Source: Armatimonadota bacterium (GTDB lineage: Bacteria; Armatimonadota; Zipacnadia; JAUWAU01). Taken from it: DNA of 64,000 nucleotides. Location of the stretch: NCBI GenBank assembly GCA_030601885.1, contig JAUWAU010000004.1, positions 124,001 to 188,000 on the forward strand, given 5' to 3'. The number at the start of each line of letters is the position of its first letter. The stretch's first letter is position 1. A program made the translations under genes and the position numbers. Below the pieces are notes generated by a model. It had not been told where the DNA came from. It saw nothing but the letters and a program-made list of their open reading frames with translations, and did not search any database. Shown in pieces: positions 8,507 to 17,510 of this stretch.

Positions 8507-8574
8507 TGCAGTATTGCCCTCTTTCCGCATAAGATCGCTTGTGCCCCGTCTGTGGCGTCAGACGGCACATGCCC

Positions 8575-9336
8575 TCACATTGCCATTCCGCCGTCTACAT
8601 TGAGCACTTGTCCCGTTATGTAGCCGGCGGCCGGCGAGCAGAGAAACAGAACCGCCTGAGCCACATCCTCGGGCTCGGCAATCTTACCCAACGGAATGGC
8701 GGTGATGAGGTTTTCGCGCTGCTCGTCGGTGAGCGCGCGCGTCATGGCCGTATCCACGAAGCCCGGGGCGATGGCGTTCGCGCGGATGTTGCGGCTCGCC
8801 AATTCCTTCGCGACGGACTTCATGAGGCCGACAAGCCCGGCTTTCGAGGCGGCGTAGTTCGCCTGCCCCGCATTGCCCATTAGACCAACGATGGACGACA
8901 TGTACACGATGCATCCCCCGCGCTGCTTCATCATAGGCCGTGTGACCGCCTTCGTGCAGCAAAAGGCGCCGCGCAGGTTCACCGCCAGCACGGCATCCCA
9001 CTGCTGCTCGTCCATTCGCACGAGGAGACTGTCCCTCGTAATGCCCGCGTTGTTGATGAGAATATCGATCCTGCCGAATTCGTCCAGTGTCTGAGCCACC
9101 ATGCCCTCGACGGCTCTCATGTCCGCCACATTGGCGTCGCACACCAGGGCCTTGCGTCCGGCCGATTCCACCACAGCGGCCGCTGCGTCGCATCCCTCGG
9201 CGTTCCCGTAATCGTTGATCGCTACGTCCGCCCCCGCCTGCGCGAGCGCGGCGCACGTGGCAATGCCGATGCCCCCGCCCGCCCCGGTGACGATGGCCGA
9301 TTGTCCCTGCAAGCAACCGTCAGTGCTGTTCTGCAT
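8575..9336 (-). CDS. fabG: 3-oxoacyl-ACP reductase
   Basis: A 253-residue SDR that reduces beta-ketoacyl-ACP with NADPH. The visible motifs are TGAGGGIG (cofactor loop), INNAGITRDSLLVRM, the catalytic Ser in MSSIVGLMGN, YAASKAG (Tyr and Lys) and the end TGQVLNVDGGMAM. The chosen ATG at 9336 follows TGAGGAC and lies 7 bases past the fabD stop. Context and sequence agree with FabG rather than a generic SDR. Confidence 0.93.
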   Translation of the reverse strand: MQNSTDGCLQGQSAIVTGAGGGIGIATCAALAQAGADVAINDYGNAEGCDAAAAVVESAGRKALVCDANVADMRAVEGMVAQTLDEFGRIDILINNAGITRDSLLVRMDEQQWDAVLAVNLRGAFCCTKAVTRPMMKQRGGCIVYMSSIVGLMGNAGQANYAASKAGLVGLMKSVAKELASRNIRANAIAPGFVDTAMTRALTDEQRENLITAIPLGKIAEPEDVAQAVLFLCSPAAGYITGQVLNVDGGMAM

Positions 9337-9343
9337 GACGTCC

Positions 9344-10270
9344 TCAGCACAACGCTCCCAGAGTCTGCTCCAGCGACGCCGCATCCGCGACGTTCACAAC
9401 GGACACGTTGCGGGCAATGCGTCGTATCATGCCGGACAGGACGGTCCCCGGTCCGATCTCGACGAATGTTTCGACGCCGGCAGCCGCTATCCTCTCCACG
9501 CTCTGCTGCCACAGCACGGCGCTGGTGACCTGCGCGACGAGGGCCGCGCGGACCGCCTCGGCATCGGTCTTGGGCTCCGCATCCGCATTGGCGACAACGG
9601 GGATGCGTGGATCGGCGATGTTGGCCGAGCGCAGCTTGGCCGCCAGCTTCTCCCCGGCCGCGGCCATCAGCGGCGAATGGAAAGCGCCGCTGACGGGAAG
9701 GCGCACGGCGCGCTTTGCCCCAAGCCGCTTGGCCTGCGCGCAGGCCTTCTCAACGGCCACACGCTCGCCCGAGATCACCACCTGTCCGGGGTCGTTGAAA
9801 TTGGCGGGCACAACCACGCCGGCGTCCGAGGCCGCATCGCATGCCTCGGTCACTTCATCCGGCCCCAGGCTGAGGATGGCCGCCATAGTGCCCTCTTTGG
9901 CTTCGGCCATGAATTCGCCCCGCCTCCGCACGAGCCGCACGGCCTCCGGCAGCTCCAGCACCCCAGCGCATACGAGGGCGGAGTACTCGCCCACACTGTG
10001 CCCGGCCACGTATGCGGGCGTCGGTAGGCCGTCCACCGACTCCTCCAAAGCGCGCAGGCAGGCGATGCTCGTGGTGAGGATGGCCGGCTGCGCGTTGCTG
10101 GTGAGGGTCAGCTCATCCTGCGGGCCGTCGAAACACAGGGCTGCAAGGTCGAAGCCCAGTGTCTCGGTCGCCGCCTCGAATGCGGCCTTTGCGGCCGGGA
10201 CGGATTCGTAGAGCTCCCGTCCCATGCCCACGCGCTGCGACCCCTGGCCGGGGAAGACGAGGGCTATCAT
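9344..10270 (-). CDS. fabD: Malonyl-CoA:ACP transacylase
   Basis: A 308-residue transacylase that loads malonyl groups onto ACP. It starts [20 protein letters not shown] and carries the active-site serine in AGHSVGEYSALVC; the partner His is in VSGAFHSPLM. The ATG at 10270 overlaps the etfA stop by one base (TGATG), which indicates translational coupling between the ETF genes and the core FAS II genes. Confidence 0.95.
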   Translation of the reverse strand: MIALVFPGQGSQRVGMGRELYESVPAAKAAFEAATETLGFDLAALCFDGPQDELTLTSNAQPAILTTSIACLRALEESVDGLPTPAYVAGHSVGEYSALVCAGVLELPEAVRLVRRRGEFMAEAKEGTMAAILSLGPDEVTEACDAASDAGVVVPANFNDPGQVVISGERVAVEKACAQAKRLGAKRAVRLPVSGAFHSPLMAAAGEKLAAKLRSANIADPRIPVVANADAEPKTDAEAVRAALVAQVTSAVLWQQSVERIAAAGVETFVEIGPGTVLSGMIRRIARNVSVVNVADAASLEQTLGALC

Positions 10271-11463
10271 CAGCCGCCCAGCTCCTGCTGCAGCCGGCGC
10301 GTAAGCGCGGGCACGACCTCGAAGAGGTCGCCGCAGATGCCGTAGTGGGCCGCCCGAAAGATCGGCGCATCTGGGTCGTTGTTGATGGCCACGATGCAGT
10401 CCGAGGATTGCATGCCGGCCAGGTGCTGCACGGCGCCCGATATCCCGCATGCTATGTAGAGCCTCGGCTGCACCGTCTTGCCCGTTTGTCCTACCTGGTG
10501 GTACGCCGGGATCCACTCGGCATCCACCGTCGCCCGCGAGGCTCCCACGACGCCTCCCAGCGTCTCCGCGAGCTCTTCGATCAAGGAGAAATTATCGGCG
10601 CTTCTCAGCCCGCGGCCGCCGGAGACGATGATCTCGGCCTCCTGCAAATCTACCGCGGGACCGGAGGAGCGGACGACCTCGACGATCCTTGTGGCCACGC
10701 TCTTCTCGGTCAGCTCCACGGGCACGTCGTGGACTTCAGCCTTCCGGCCGGGCTCCTCGTCACCTTTGCGCATCACCTTCGGCCGCACCGTGGCCATCTG
10801 CGGCCGCGCCTGCTCGCACAGAATGGTGGCCATGATGGTGCCGCCGTACGCCGGTCGGGTCTGGTGCAACAGGCCGGTATCCTCGTTTATGTCCAGGCCC
10901 GTGCAATCTGCCGTGAGCCCGGCGCCAATGCGCGCCGCGATGCGGGACGCCAGGTCCCGGCCCATCGTAGTGGCGCCGATGAGCACGATCTCCGGCTTGT
11001 GCGTATTGATGAGTCCGCACATTACGTCCGCGTAGGGAGCGGTGCGGTATGTCGCCAGCACCGGGTCTTGCACGAGGTATATTCTGTCGGCGCCGTACGC
11101 GGCGGCGCGATCCACGAGACCATCGACACTGTTGCCCAGCAGCGCCAGCGAAACATCCGTGCCGAGCTGCTGGGCCAGTTTCCGGCCCTCGCCGAGCAGT
11201 TCCAGCGTCACGCCGGCGAGGTTGCCGTGACGATGCTCAGCAATGACCCAGACGCCGCGGTACTGGGACGCGTCAACGTTCTCTTTGCGCACAACGTCGG
11301 CGACGATGGCGTCGAACGTGCAGGCGCTGATGCAGGCGCCGCAGAAGGTGCAGCGCTCATTCAGACGCGCGAGCTTGTCCTCGACGTCAACGCCGCCGTA
11401 CGGACACGCCGGGATACATAGCTTGCAACCGGTGCATTTTTCCTCAATGATGCGGATCGGCAA
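10270..11463 (-). CDS. etfA: Electron transfer flavoprotein alpha subunit with N-terminal 2x[4Fe-4S] ferredoxin domain
   Basis: A 397-residue EtfA. Residues 1-60 form a two-cluster ferredoxin module: C10-x2-C13-x2-C16-x3-C20-P, then C38-x2-C41-x2-C44-x3-C48. The EtfA body follows, with the FAD-binding C-terminus [20 protein letters not shown], then [16 protein letters not shown] and [12 protein letters not shown]. EtfA proteins with this fusion include CarE and LctC of Acetobacterium, which take part in flavin-based electron bifurcation. I place the start at TTG 11463, because AAGGAGG lies 10 bases upstream and [13 protein letters not shown] is the normal beginning; a GTG at 11538 is possible. 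Neighbours are etfB upstream and fabD downstream. Confidence 0.9.
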   Translation of the reverse strand: MPIRIIEEKCTGCKLCIPACPYGGVDVEDKLARLNERCTFCGACISACTFDAIVADVVRKENVDASQYRGVWVIAEHRHGNLAGVTLELLGEGRKLAQQLGTDVSLALLGNSVDGLVDRAAAYGADRIYLVQDPVLATYRTAPYADVMCGLINTHKPEIVLIGATTMGRDLASRIAARIGAGLTADCTGLDINEDTGLLHQTRPAYGGTIMATILCEQARPQMATVRPKVMRKGDEEPGRKAEVHDVPVELTEKSVATRIVEVVRSSGPAVDLQEAEIIVSGGRGLRSADNFSLIEELAETLGGVVGASRATVDAEWIPAYHQVGQTGKTVQPRLYIACGISGAVQHLAGMQSSDCIVAINNDPDAPIFRAAHYGICGDLFEVVPALTRRLQQELGG

Positions 11464-11550
11464 TGCCTCACGGCCTCCTTGGCTACCGAAGAAGGCGAAC
11501 GCCGTCGCCGGGGCGTGCGCCTCCCGGCTCGCGGCCACAGCTCCAGACCC

Positions 11551-12333
11551 TCAACAAACATCGCCGGCTCTCAGTTTCTCCACGAGCTGCTCGATCTTCT
11601 CCTCCGTGGTGCCCTCCAGCATCTCCCCTTGCCAGGCACGCTCGGGCCTGAAAACCCGCACAACTCTTGTCGGGGAGCCCTGCAAGCCACAACGATGGGG
11701 ATCGACGTCGATATCCTCGGGCCCCCAGACGGTAATCTCCTTCTTCTTGGCGGCAAGCACGTTTCGCAGGCGCGGGTGCCTCGGCTCGTTGATCTGCTTC
11801 ACCACCGTAATGAGCACCGGCAGCTTCGCCTCCACCACCTCGAAGCCATCCTCCAGAAGGCGCCGGACGTGGCATTTGCCGTCCACCGCCTCGACCTCGA
11901 TGGCGTAGGTGATCTGCGGGATCCCGAGGTGCTCGGCAAGCCCCGGCCCCACCTGTCCCGTGTCACCATCGAACGCCTGACGGCCGCAGATGACCATGTC
12001 GAAGTCGCCCATGTTGCGTATGGCTTGACAGAGGGTGTACGAGGTGGCGAGCGTGTCGGCTCCACCGAACGCGGGGCTGGTGAGCAGCACGGCCTCATCG
12101 GCGCCCATCGCCAGAGCGGACCGAAGAGCAGCCTCCGCCTGCGGCGGGCCCATGGTGACAACGGTGACAGTTCCGCCGTGTTTCTCTCGCAGGCGCAGCG
12201 CCTGTTCGATGGCGTTGTCGTCGAAGGGGTTGACGATGCTGGGGACGCCCTCGCGCTTCATCGTCCCCGTCTCTTCGTCCCACTCCACCTCGGTAGTATC
12301 CGGAACTTGTTTGATGCAGACAATGATGTGCAT
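11551..12333 (-). CDS. etfB: Electron transfer flavoprotein beta subunit
   Basis: A 260-residue EtfB starting MHIIVCIKQVPDTTEV. It has NPFDDNAIEQALRLRE, the nucleotide-binding stretch CGRQAFDGDTGQVGPGLAEH, and the late motif LPVLITVVKQINEPRHPRLR. The GRQA-x-DGDT-x-QVGP form is the one seen in EtfB proteins associated with NADH-linked or bifurcating acyl-CoA dehydrogenases, rather than the mitochondrial-type ETF. It pairs with the ferredoxin-fused EtfA and the adjacent acyl-CoA dehydrogenase. Confidence 0.92.
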   Translation of the reverse strand: MHIIVCIKQVPDTTEVEWDEETGTMKREGVPSIVNPFDDNAIEQALRLREKHGGTVTVVTMGPPQAEAALRSALAMGADEAVLLTSPAFGGADTLATSYTLCQAIRNMGDFDMVICGRQAFDGDTGQVGPGLAEHLGIPQITYAIEVEAVDGKCHVRRLLEDGFEVVEAKLPVLITVVKQINEPRHPRLRNVLAAKKKEITVWGPEDIDVDPHRCGLQGSPTRVVRVFRPERAWQGEMLEGTTEEKIEQLVEKLRAGDVC

Positions 12334-12372
12334 GCTGCCGATCTCCCGCGCCTGGCTGCTCCGGCAGGCGCG

Positions 12373-13527
12373 CTACCGCTGTCCCTGATACTCTCTCAGG
12401 ACCTTGTTGGCAATCACGAGCCGCTGTATCTCCGAGGTGCCCTCGACGATCTGAAAGAGCTTCGCCTCACGATAGTACCGCTCCACGGGATAGTCGGTGA
12501 TGTAACCATAGCCACCGTGGATCTGGACCGCGTGGTCGCACACGCGCCCGCAGACCTCGGAGGCGTACAACTTCGCCATGGCGGCCTGCTTTCCGAAGTC
12601 CATGCCCTGGTCCTTCAGCCAAGCGGCGCGGTAGCATAGCCAGCGCGCGGCTTCGATCTCCGTGGCCATGTCGGCGATCATGAATTGCACGGCCTGGAAG
12701 TTGGAGATGCTCTGGCCGAATTGCTTGCGCGTCTGCGCATAGGGCACCGCGGCGTCGAGGGCCGCCTGAGCGAGCGCGACCGCGCCGATGGCCATGCCAA
12801 TGCGCCCCAGCGCGAGCGTGGCCATCGCCACCCGAAAGCCGCGCTTCTCGCGCCCCAGCATGTTCTCCTTCGGCACCCGCGCGTCCTGAAAGATAAGCTC
12901 GCGGTTCGACAGCGACGGATATGCCATTTTGCGCTCGTTCTTGCCGAAGGAGAAGCCGGGCGTGCCCTTTTCCACGATGAACGCCGTCAGCCCGCGCGCC
13001 CCACGTGCAAGGTCAACGTTGGCGATGATGACATAGATCTCGGCCTCGCCGCCGTTGGTGATGAACACTTTCGTCCCATTGAGGACGTATTCATCGCCGT
13101 CCAGCACAGCGCGTGTAGCCACACTCCCGGCGTCAGAACCGGCGTTTGGCTCGGTGAGGCCGAAGGCGCCGATGCTCTCGCCGGTCGCCAGTGGTGTCAC
13201 GAATTTCTGCTTCTGCTCATCGGTGCCAAACGTCATAATGGGATACAGGGCGAGGATGTGGGCCCCGAAAATTGCCCCAGTCGTGCTGCAGGCGTGTCCC
13301 AGGATTTCGGCCACCCCGGTCCAGGTGAGAAGGTCAAGGCCCAAGCCGCCGTGCTCTTCGGGCACGGGAATCCCCATGAGGTCAAGCTCGCCGAGCTTGG
13401 CCACGTTCTCCGCCGGGTATTCGCCCGCTTCATCGGTCTCCTGGGCCTTGGGGGCGAGCTCCTCGTCGGCGAACTCTCGCACTGCGGCGAAGATGTCCTG
13501 TTGCTCTTCGGTGAATTGAAAGTCCAG
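12373..13527 (-). CDS. Acyl-CoA dehydrogenase, probable CTG start
   Basis: A 384-residue flavoprotein that interconverts acyl- and enoyl-CoA. Visible motifs are [13 protein letters not shown] (FAD/substrate), [33 protein letters not shown], the catalytic-base segment [12 protein letters not shown] and the C-terminal [20 protein letters not shown]. The canonical start MDFxxTEEQ is encoded here as CTG GAC TTT CAA, with AAAAGGAG 9 bases upstream of the CTG and a stop in frame shortly before it. The first standard start, GTG at 13482, would delete that conserved segment. It sits between fabH and etfB and should transfer electrons to or from EtfBA. Confidence 0.9.
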   Translation of the reverse strand: MDFQFTEEQQDIFAAVREFADEELAPKAQETDEAGEYPAENVAKLGELDLMGIPVPEEHGGLGLDLLTWTGVAEILGHACSTTGAIFGAHILALYPIMTFGTDEQKQKFVTPLATGESIGAFGLTEPNAGSDAGSVATRAVLDGDEYVLNGTKVFITNGGEAEIYVIIANVDLARGARGLTAFIVEKGTPGFSFGKNERKMAYPSLSNRELIFQDARVPKENMLGREKRGFRVAMATLALGRIGMAIGAVALAQAALDAAVPYAQTRKQFGQSISNFQAVQFMIADMATEIEAARWLCYRAAWLKDQGMDFGKQAAMAKLYASEVCGRVCDHAVQIHGGYGYITDYPVERYYREAKLFQIVEGTSEIQRLVIANKVLREYQGQR

Positions 13528-13675
13528 GGCCGGTCACTCCTTTTGCGGGACGTGCCACGTTCGCACACCAAGTGGGGTACCGACGGCATCTTAGCCCACT
13601 GCCATCTTGCACGGCAGTCCAGGGCCGCCCGGCGATGAGCTGGGAGCTGAGATCGGCGTTGCCCCCCGGCGGAGC

Positions 13676-14665
13676 TCAGCCCCACCTTATGACGACTGCG
13701 CCGTCGGTGAACCCGGAGCCGAAGCCCACCAATGTGACAATGTCGCCGGGTTTGAACTTGCCCTCCTGATTTGCCTGGTCCAGCAACAACGGGATCGTGC
13801 CATTGGAGGTATTGCCGTAGCGATCCACGTTGCTCAGTACCTTCTCCTTCGACAGGCCAAAGCGTTTCATGGCCGACTCAGTGATCCGTTGGTTCGCCTG
13901 GTGCAGGATCAGGTACGAGATGTCCTCTCGTTTCAGTCCCGCCTTCCGAATAGCCTTCTGCGACACCTGCGGGATGCGGCGCACCGCCTGCTTGAACACC
14001 TCGTGCCCGTCCATCTGGATCAGATGCTTGCCCTCGCCGATGTTCTCCGGAGTTAGGGGACAGCGGCCGCCGCCGACGGGTATATCGAGAATGTGGCCCA
14101 GGGCGCCCACGGACTCCAGTACGTACGACAGCACGCCGCTGCCGCGTTCGCATGGCCCAAGCAGGACCGCGCCGGCGGCGTCGCCAAACAGCACGCACGT
14201 GGCGCGATCGGTCCAGTCCGTGACCTTCGATAGCGTGTCCGCGCCGATGATCATCACGTGGTTGTACATTTCGGCGCTGATGAAGGCAGCGCCGACGCAC
14301 AGCGCGTACACAAACCCGGTGCAGCCGGCTTCCAGGTCGAAGCCGCCGGCGTTTGTCGCGCCGATACGATCCTGAACAAGGCATGCGGAGGCGGGAAAGG
14401 CATAGTCTGGCGTCACCGTGGCGAGGATCACTAAGTCGATGTCCTCGGGGCTCACGCCGGAGCGCGCCAATGTCTGCTGCGCGGCACGCACCGCCAGGTC
14501 CGAGGTGGCCTCACCATCAGTGCATATGCGGCGCTCGTGGATACCGGTGTGTTCCACGATCCACTGGTCAGTGGTATCTACTATGCGCTGCAGGTCCGCA
14601 TTGCTCAGGACCTTGTCTGGCACGGCTGAGCCTGTAGCGATGATACGCGCTGATCGTACTGCCAT
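13676..14665 (-). CDS. fabH: Beta-ketoacyl-ACP synthase III
   Basis: A 329-residue enzyme that starts fatty acid chains by condensing acyl-CoA with malonyl-ACP. The triad is visible: Cys in DLEAGCTGFVYAL, His in LILHQANQRI and Asn in YGNTSNGTIPL. The ATG at 14665 is preceded by GAAGAGGATT. It lies downstream of plsX across a 189-base gap holding two strong palindromes, and upstream of the acyl-CoA dehydrogenase. Confidence 0.95.
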   Translation of the reverse strand: MAVRSARIIATGSAVPDKVLSNADLQRIVDTTDQWIVEHTGIHERRICTDGEATSDLAVRAAQQTLARSGVSPEDIDLVILATVTPDYAFPASACLVQDRIGATNAGGFDLEAGCTGFVYALCVGAAFISAEMYNHVMIIGADTLSKVTDWTDRATCVLFGDAAGAVLLGPCERGSGVLSYVLESVGALGHILDIPVGGGRCPLTPENIGEGKHLIQMDGHEVFKQAVRRIPQVSQKAIRKAGLKREDISYLILHQANQRITESAMKRFGLSKEKVLSNVDRYGNTSNGTIPLLLDQANQEGKFKPGDIVTLVGFGSGFTDGAVVIRWG

Positions 14666-14722
14666 AATCCTCTTCGGGCTCCTTTTTCTGCGTCCCACCT
14701 CTCGCGCACAAAAAGCCGGAAC

Positions 14723-14770
14723 GTAAGCGAAGCGACCGATGCCCAGCCGAAAATCGGTCGCTTCGCTTAC
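14723..14770. repeat. 18-bp perfect inverted repeat
   Basis: GTAAGCGAAGCGACCGAT at 14723-14740 is exactly inverted at 14753-14770, around a 12-base loop, in the plsX-fabH gap. There is no T-tract on either strand, so it is not a standard terminator. It may be a repeat element or an RNA processing hairpin. Confidence 0.8.
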
Positions 14771-14810
14771 CTTCGCTCGCCGCGCTTAACTGGCACTCGC
14801 CGCAAAGCGC

Positions 14811-14865
14811 GGCGGCGATGACCCGGCTCAGCCTTGTACCAGGGCTGAGCCGGGTCATCGCCGCC
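14811..14865. repeat. 23-bp perfect inverted repeat at the plsX stop
   Basis: The arms at 14811-14833 and 14843-14865 are perfectly complementary around a 9-base loop. The distal arm includes the last codons and stop of plsX. The hairpin would be very stable, but no run of T follows, so attenuation, mRNA stabilisation or a mobile palindrome are all possible. Confidence 0.8.
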
Positions 14866-15841
14866 GCTTGATGTGCTCGAGGACGCCGCTCTCAGCGCTC
14901 TGCTTGGCCACCTGAATGGCCCGCATGACCGCATTCGGCGTCGAACGCCCATGACCGACAACGCACACGCCGTTCACACCGAGGAGCAACGCGCCACCGT
15001 AGGCGCTGTAGTCGCACCAACTCTTCAGTTCTCGCAGCGCGGGACGCGCCAGCAGGGCCCCGAGCCGAGCCGTAAAGCTGCGCTGCAGTGCGGTTCTGAG
15101 TCTGTCCATACAAAGGCCGGCCATGCCCTCGGCCACTTTCAGCGCGACGTTGCCCACAAATCCGTCACAGACAATGACGTCCGCACCCCCGCTGAAGACG
15201 CCATCGCCTTCGATGTTGCCCACGAAATTGAGGTGCGAATCGACCAGCAACGCATGCGCCTTCTTGACCACCTCGTTGCCCTTCGTGTCCTCGGCCCCAA
15301 CATTCAGCAGAGCGACCCGCGGCTGCGAAACGGCGAGCACCGCCTCGGCATAGGCGCTCCCCAGCACGGCAAACTGCTGGAGCACCTCGGGCCGGCAGTC
15401 CGCGTTGGCACCCGCGTCGAGCAGTACCACGTTCCCGTCGCTGCTCGGCATCAGCAGGGCAATTGCGGCTCGGTCCATGCCCTCGACGGTCCCCAGTTGC
15501 CTATGGGCGAACGCCATAAAGGCGCCCGTGTTGCCCATCGAAACGACGGCGTCGGCCTCGCCTCGCTGCACCAGCCCGACCGCGACGCTGGCGGATGAGT
15601 CTTTCTTGTATCGCAAGGCCTTCGCCGGCGACTCGTGCATGTCAACGACCTCGGCCGCCGGGTGGATCGATAGGTGCTCATCGCCGGATGCGTAGCGGGC
15701 CAACTCGCGCCGGATTTGCGCTTCGTCGCCCACAAGTATCAGATCAGCACCCAGGCTGTCCGTGGAGCGTGCCGCACCCTCCACGACTGCTGCGGGCGCG
15801 TAGTCGCCGCCCATGGCATCAACTACAATGCGTGTTCTCAC
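14855..15841 (-). CDS. plsX: Phosphate acyltransferase
   Basis: A 328-residue enzyme converting acyl-ACP to acyl-phosphate, the substrate used with PlsY in phosphatidate synthesis; plsY lies at 25.1-25.8 kb. It begins RTRIVVDAMGGDYAP and has AVVSMGNTGAFMAFA, VLLDAGANADCRPE, NVGAEDTKGNEV, VCDGFVGNVALKV and ALLLGVNGVCVVGHGRS. The start is GTG at 15841 with TTGGAG 9 bases upstream. It follows rpmF in the common yceD-rpmF-plsX order. Confidence 0.95.
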   Translation of the reverse strand: MRTRIVVDAMGGDYAPAAVVEGAARSTDSLGADLILVGDEAQIRRELARYASGDEHLSIHPAAEVVDMHESPAKALRYKKDSSASVAVGLVQRGEADAVVSMGNTGAFMAFAHRQLGTVEGMDRAAIALLMPSSDGNVVLLDAGANADCRPEVLQQFAVLGSAYAEAVLAVSQPRVALLNVGAEDTKGNEVVKKAHALLVDSHLNFVGNIEGDGVFSGGADVIVCDGFVGNVALKVAEGMAGLCMDRLRTALQRSFTARLGALLARPALRELKSWCDYSAYGGALLLGVNGVCVVGHGRSTPNAVMRAIQVAKQSAESGVLEHIKRRR

Positions 15842-15928
15842 GCGTCGTTCTCCAAGACAGACTGTGCACCGCTTCGGACCGGCGCACTGATCGCCAGAGG
15901 CGACTGAAAACGGTGGGGGAGGCGCTAT

Positions 15929-16153
15929 CTACCGTCTCTTCTTCTTGGGAAACTTGCGCTCGCGGAAGCGAACCACCTGCTTGAGCTCGCCTTTGATGCG
16001 ATATCGGCCACAATCGTAATGCGTGCACGCATTGTGTGGCAGCCTGGGCTCACCACAGCTCTGGCAGGGCACAAATGAGGGAACGGTAGCCTTCCAGTGT
16101 GCTCGCCGTTTGCGTGATCTGGATTTGGAATGCCGTCTTTTCGGAAGAGCCAT
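15929..16153 (-). CDS. rpmF: Ribosomal protein bL32
   Basis: A 74-residue, strongly basic ribosomal protein beginning MALPKRRHSKSRSRKRRAHW. It is the Cys-containing, zinc-binding form (CQSCGEPRLPHNAC, then DCGRY). The basic C-terminal tail is somewhat longer than in E. coli. Its position between yceD and plsX is the usual one. Confidence 0.95.
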   Translation of the reverse strand: MALPKRRHSKSRSRKRRAHWKATVPSFVPCQSCGEPRLPHNACTHYDCGRYRIKGELKQVVRFRERKFPKKKRR

Positions 16154-16223
16154 ATCTCGTTACGCTTACCTTCGGATCGTTGCACCCTTGTGCGTTGCCC
16201 CCCGCGGGGCAGGACACGCCACT

Positions 16224-16760
16224 CTAGCCACTGCCCTTGGTACTCTCCCCATCCAGCAGCTCGCGCAGCTTCGCGAGGCGCGGATCGATGTGTTCTGTGC
16301 TGCAGTCGCACTGCCCCTCGTTGAGGTTCTGCCCGCACTGCGGGCACAGACCCGGGCACTCGGGTCGGCACAGCGGGGACGTCGGGAGATTCACCACCAG
16401 ATTCTGGCGCACCAACTCGCTCAGGTCAATGATATCGTCGTCCAGAATAGGCGTTTCCGCAATGTCCTCGGCCGTTGCCTCGTACGCGTCCGGTTCGTCG
16501 ATCTGTGTCAACTGGCACTCCTCGTCGATTTCCATCTCGACGGGCGCCAGCATCGGGGTCAGACAACGACTGCACGACACTCGTACGGCCACCCGCAAAG
16601 TCCCCACGGCGCGAATGTGGCTGCCGACATTGGTGAGTTTGATCGTGCCGCGGATCGGGCCCTCACATTCCACGTCGGCGCCCGGCGGCGGAGGATGCTC
16701 TATCTCGCAGACGGCAGCACCGCGGGACGCGAGGAGCTGTTCGTAGCAGCGGAACCGCAT
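16224..16760 (-). CDS. yceD: YceD/DUF177 family protein
   Basis: A 178-residue DUF177 protein, a family almost always encoded next to rpmF; a role with 23S rRNA or large-subunit assembly is proposed for the family. The conserved pieces are VRVSCSRCLTPMLAPVEMEI and, near the end, PLCRPECPGLCPQCGQNLNE with its paired cysteines. The ATG at 16760 has GGAGGGGAGC just upstream; an ATG eight codons earlier lacks such a site. Confidence 0.9.
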   Translation of the reverse strand: MRFRCYEQLLASRGAAVCEIEHPPPPGADVECEGPIRGTIKLTNVGSHIRAVGTLRVAVRVSCSRCLTPMLAPVEMEIDEECQLTQIDEPDAYEATAEDIAETPILDDDIIDLSELVRQNLVVNLPTSPLCRPECPGLCPQCGQNLNEGQCDCSTEHIDPRLAKLRELLDGESTKGSG

Positions 16761-16899
16761 GCTCCCCTCCAACGCCCCAATCACCAGCTATCAGCACTAC
16801 GGCGTGGCAGTATAAGGTCTCCGGTGCTGCTTTGTCAATACAACTGACCGCGCCCCACCCCAGCGCGACCGTGGGTACTCCTCACATGGTGCGCCCAAT

Positions 16900-17091
16900 T
16901 CACCGGGCTGTGCCGCCGACGGGCCTGCCCGGCGCCTTTGGGCGCTGGTGCTCCGTCTTGGGCTTGTCCGCCATGGCCAGCGTGGCCCCGCAAATGCGGC
17001 AGCGCAGAACCACGGTGACGGTCTCGGCGCCGCAACGCTCCTCGTACCGGTCGGAGGCGACGGCACGTTGGCACCGCGGACACCACGTCAT
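16900..17091 (-). CDS. Small zinc-ribbon protein
   Basis: A 63-residue protein with two CxxC knuckles (MTWCPRCQRA and LRCRICGATL), a predicted zinc ribbon. The C-terminal 25 residues are basic and Pro-rich. Its ATG overlaps the stop of the response-regulator gene in an ATGA quartet, so the two are co-translated. The function is unknown. Confidence 0.65.
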   Translation of the reverse strand: MTWCPRCQRAVASDRYEERCGAETVTVVLRCRICGATLAMADKPKTEHQRPKAPGRPVGGTAR

Positions 17092-17510
17092 TGGACGTCC
17101 GCCGGCGCCGCGCCTGCAGCCTCCGCACGGTTACCGTCATCGGTCGCCTTCAGGAGGCGCTCGATCATCAACAGCAAGTCGGGCGGATCGCACGGCTTCG
17201 GCAGGTGCGCATCGGCGCCGGCGACTGCGGTATCCTCGAAGTCCACCAGCTCCGTCGCGGCGGTCTGCATGATCACTGGAATGTGCGCCGTCGCCGGGTC
17301 CTGTTTCAGGCGTATCAGGACGTCCTTGCCGTTCATCTGCGGCATGTACACGTCCAGAACGATGACATCGGGCCTTTCGGTCAGCACCAGCTCCAGGGCC
17401 TCTGGCCCGTCGTACGCTGGGATGATCTCGTAGCCCTCGGCCTCGAGGTAGCGCTTGAGAATCAGGACCAGGTCCTTGTTGTCGTCAACGAGCATGACGC
17501 GACGTGCCAT
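17088..17510 (-). CDS. Single-domain response regulator
   Basis: A 140-residue receiver protein without an output domain. It has the acidic pocket VDDNK, the phosphoacceptor Asp in DVIVLDVYMPQMNGKDVL, a Thr/Ala switch segment (IMQTAATELVDFEDTAVAGA) and the conserved Lys in HLPKPCDP. The start MARRVMLVDDNKDLV at 17510 fits the fold; the longer upstream frame reads through non-coding DNA. No cognate kinase is adjacent; the nearest is at 49.5 kb. Confidence 0.88.
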   Translation of the reverse strand: MARRVMLVDDNKDLVLILKRYLEAEGYEIIPAYDGPEALELVLTERPDVIVLDVYMPQMNGKDVLIRLKQDPATAHIPVIMQTAATELVDFEDTAVAGADAHLPKPCDPPDLLLMIERLLKATDDGNRAEAAGAAPADVQ

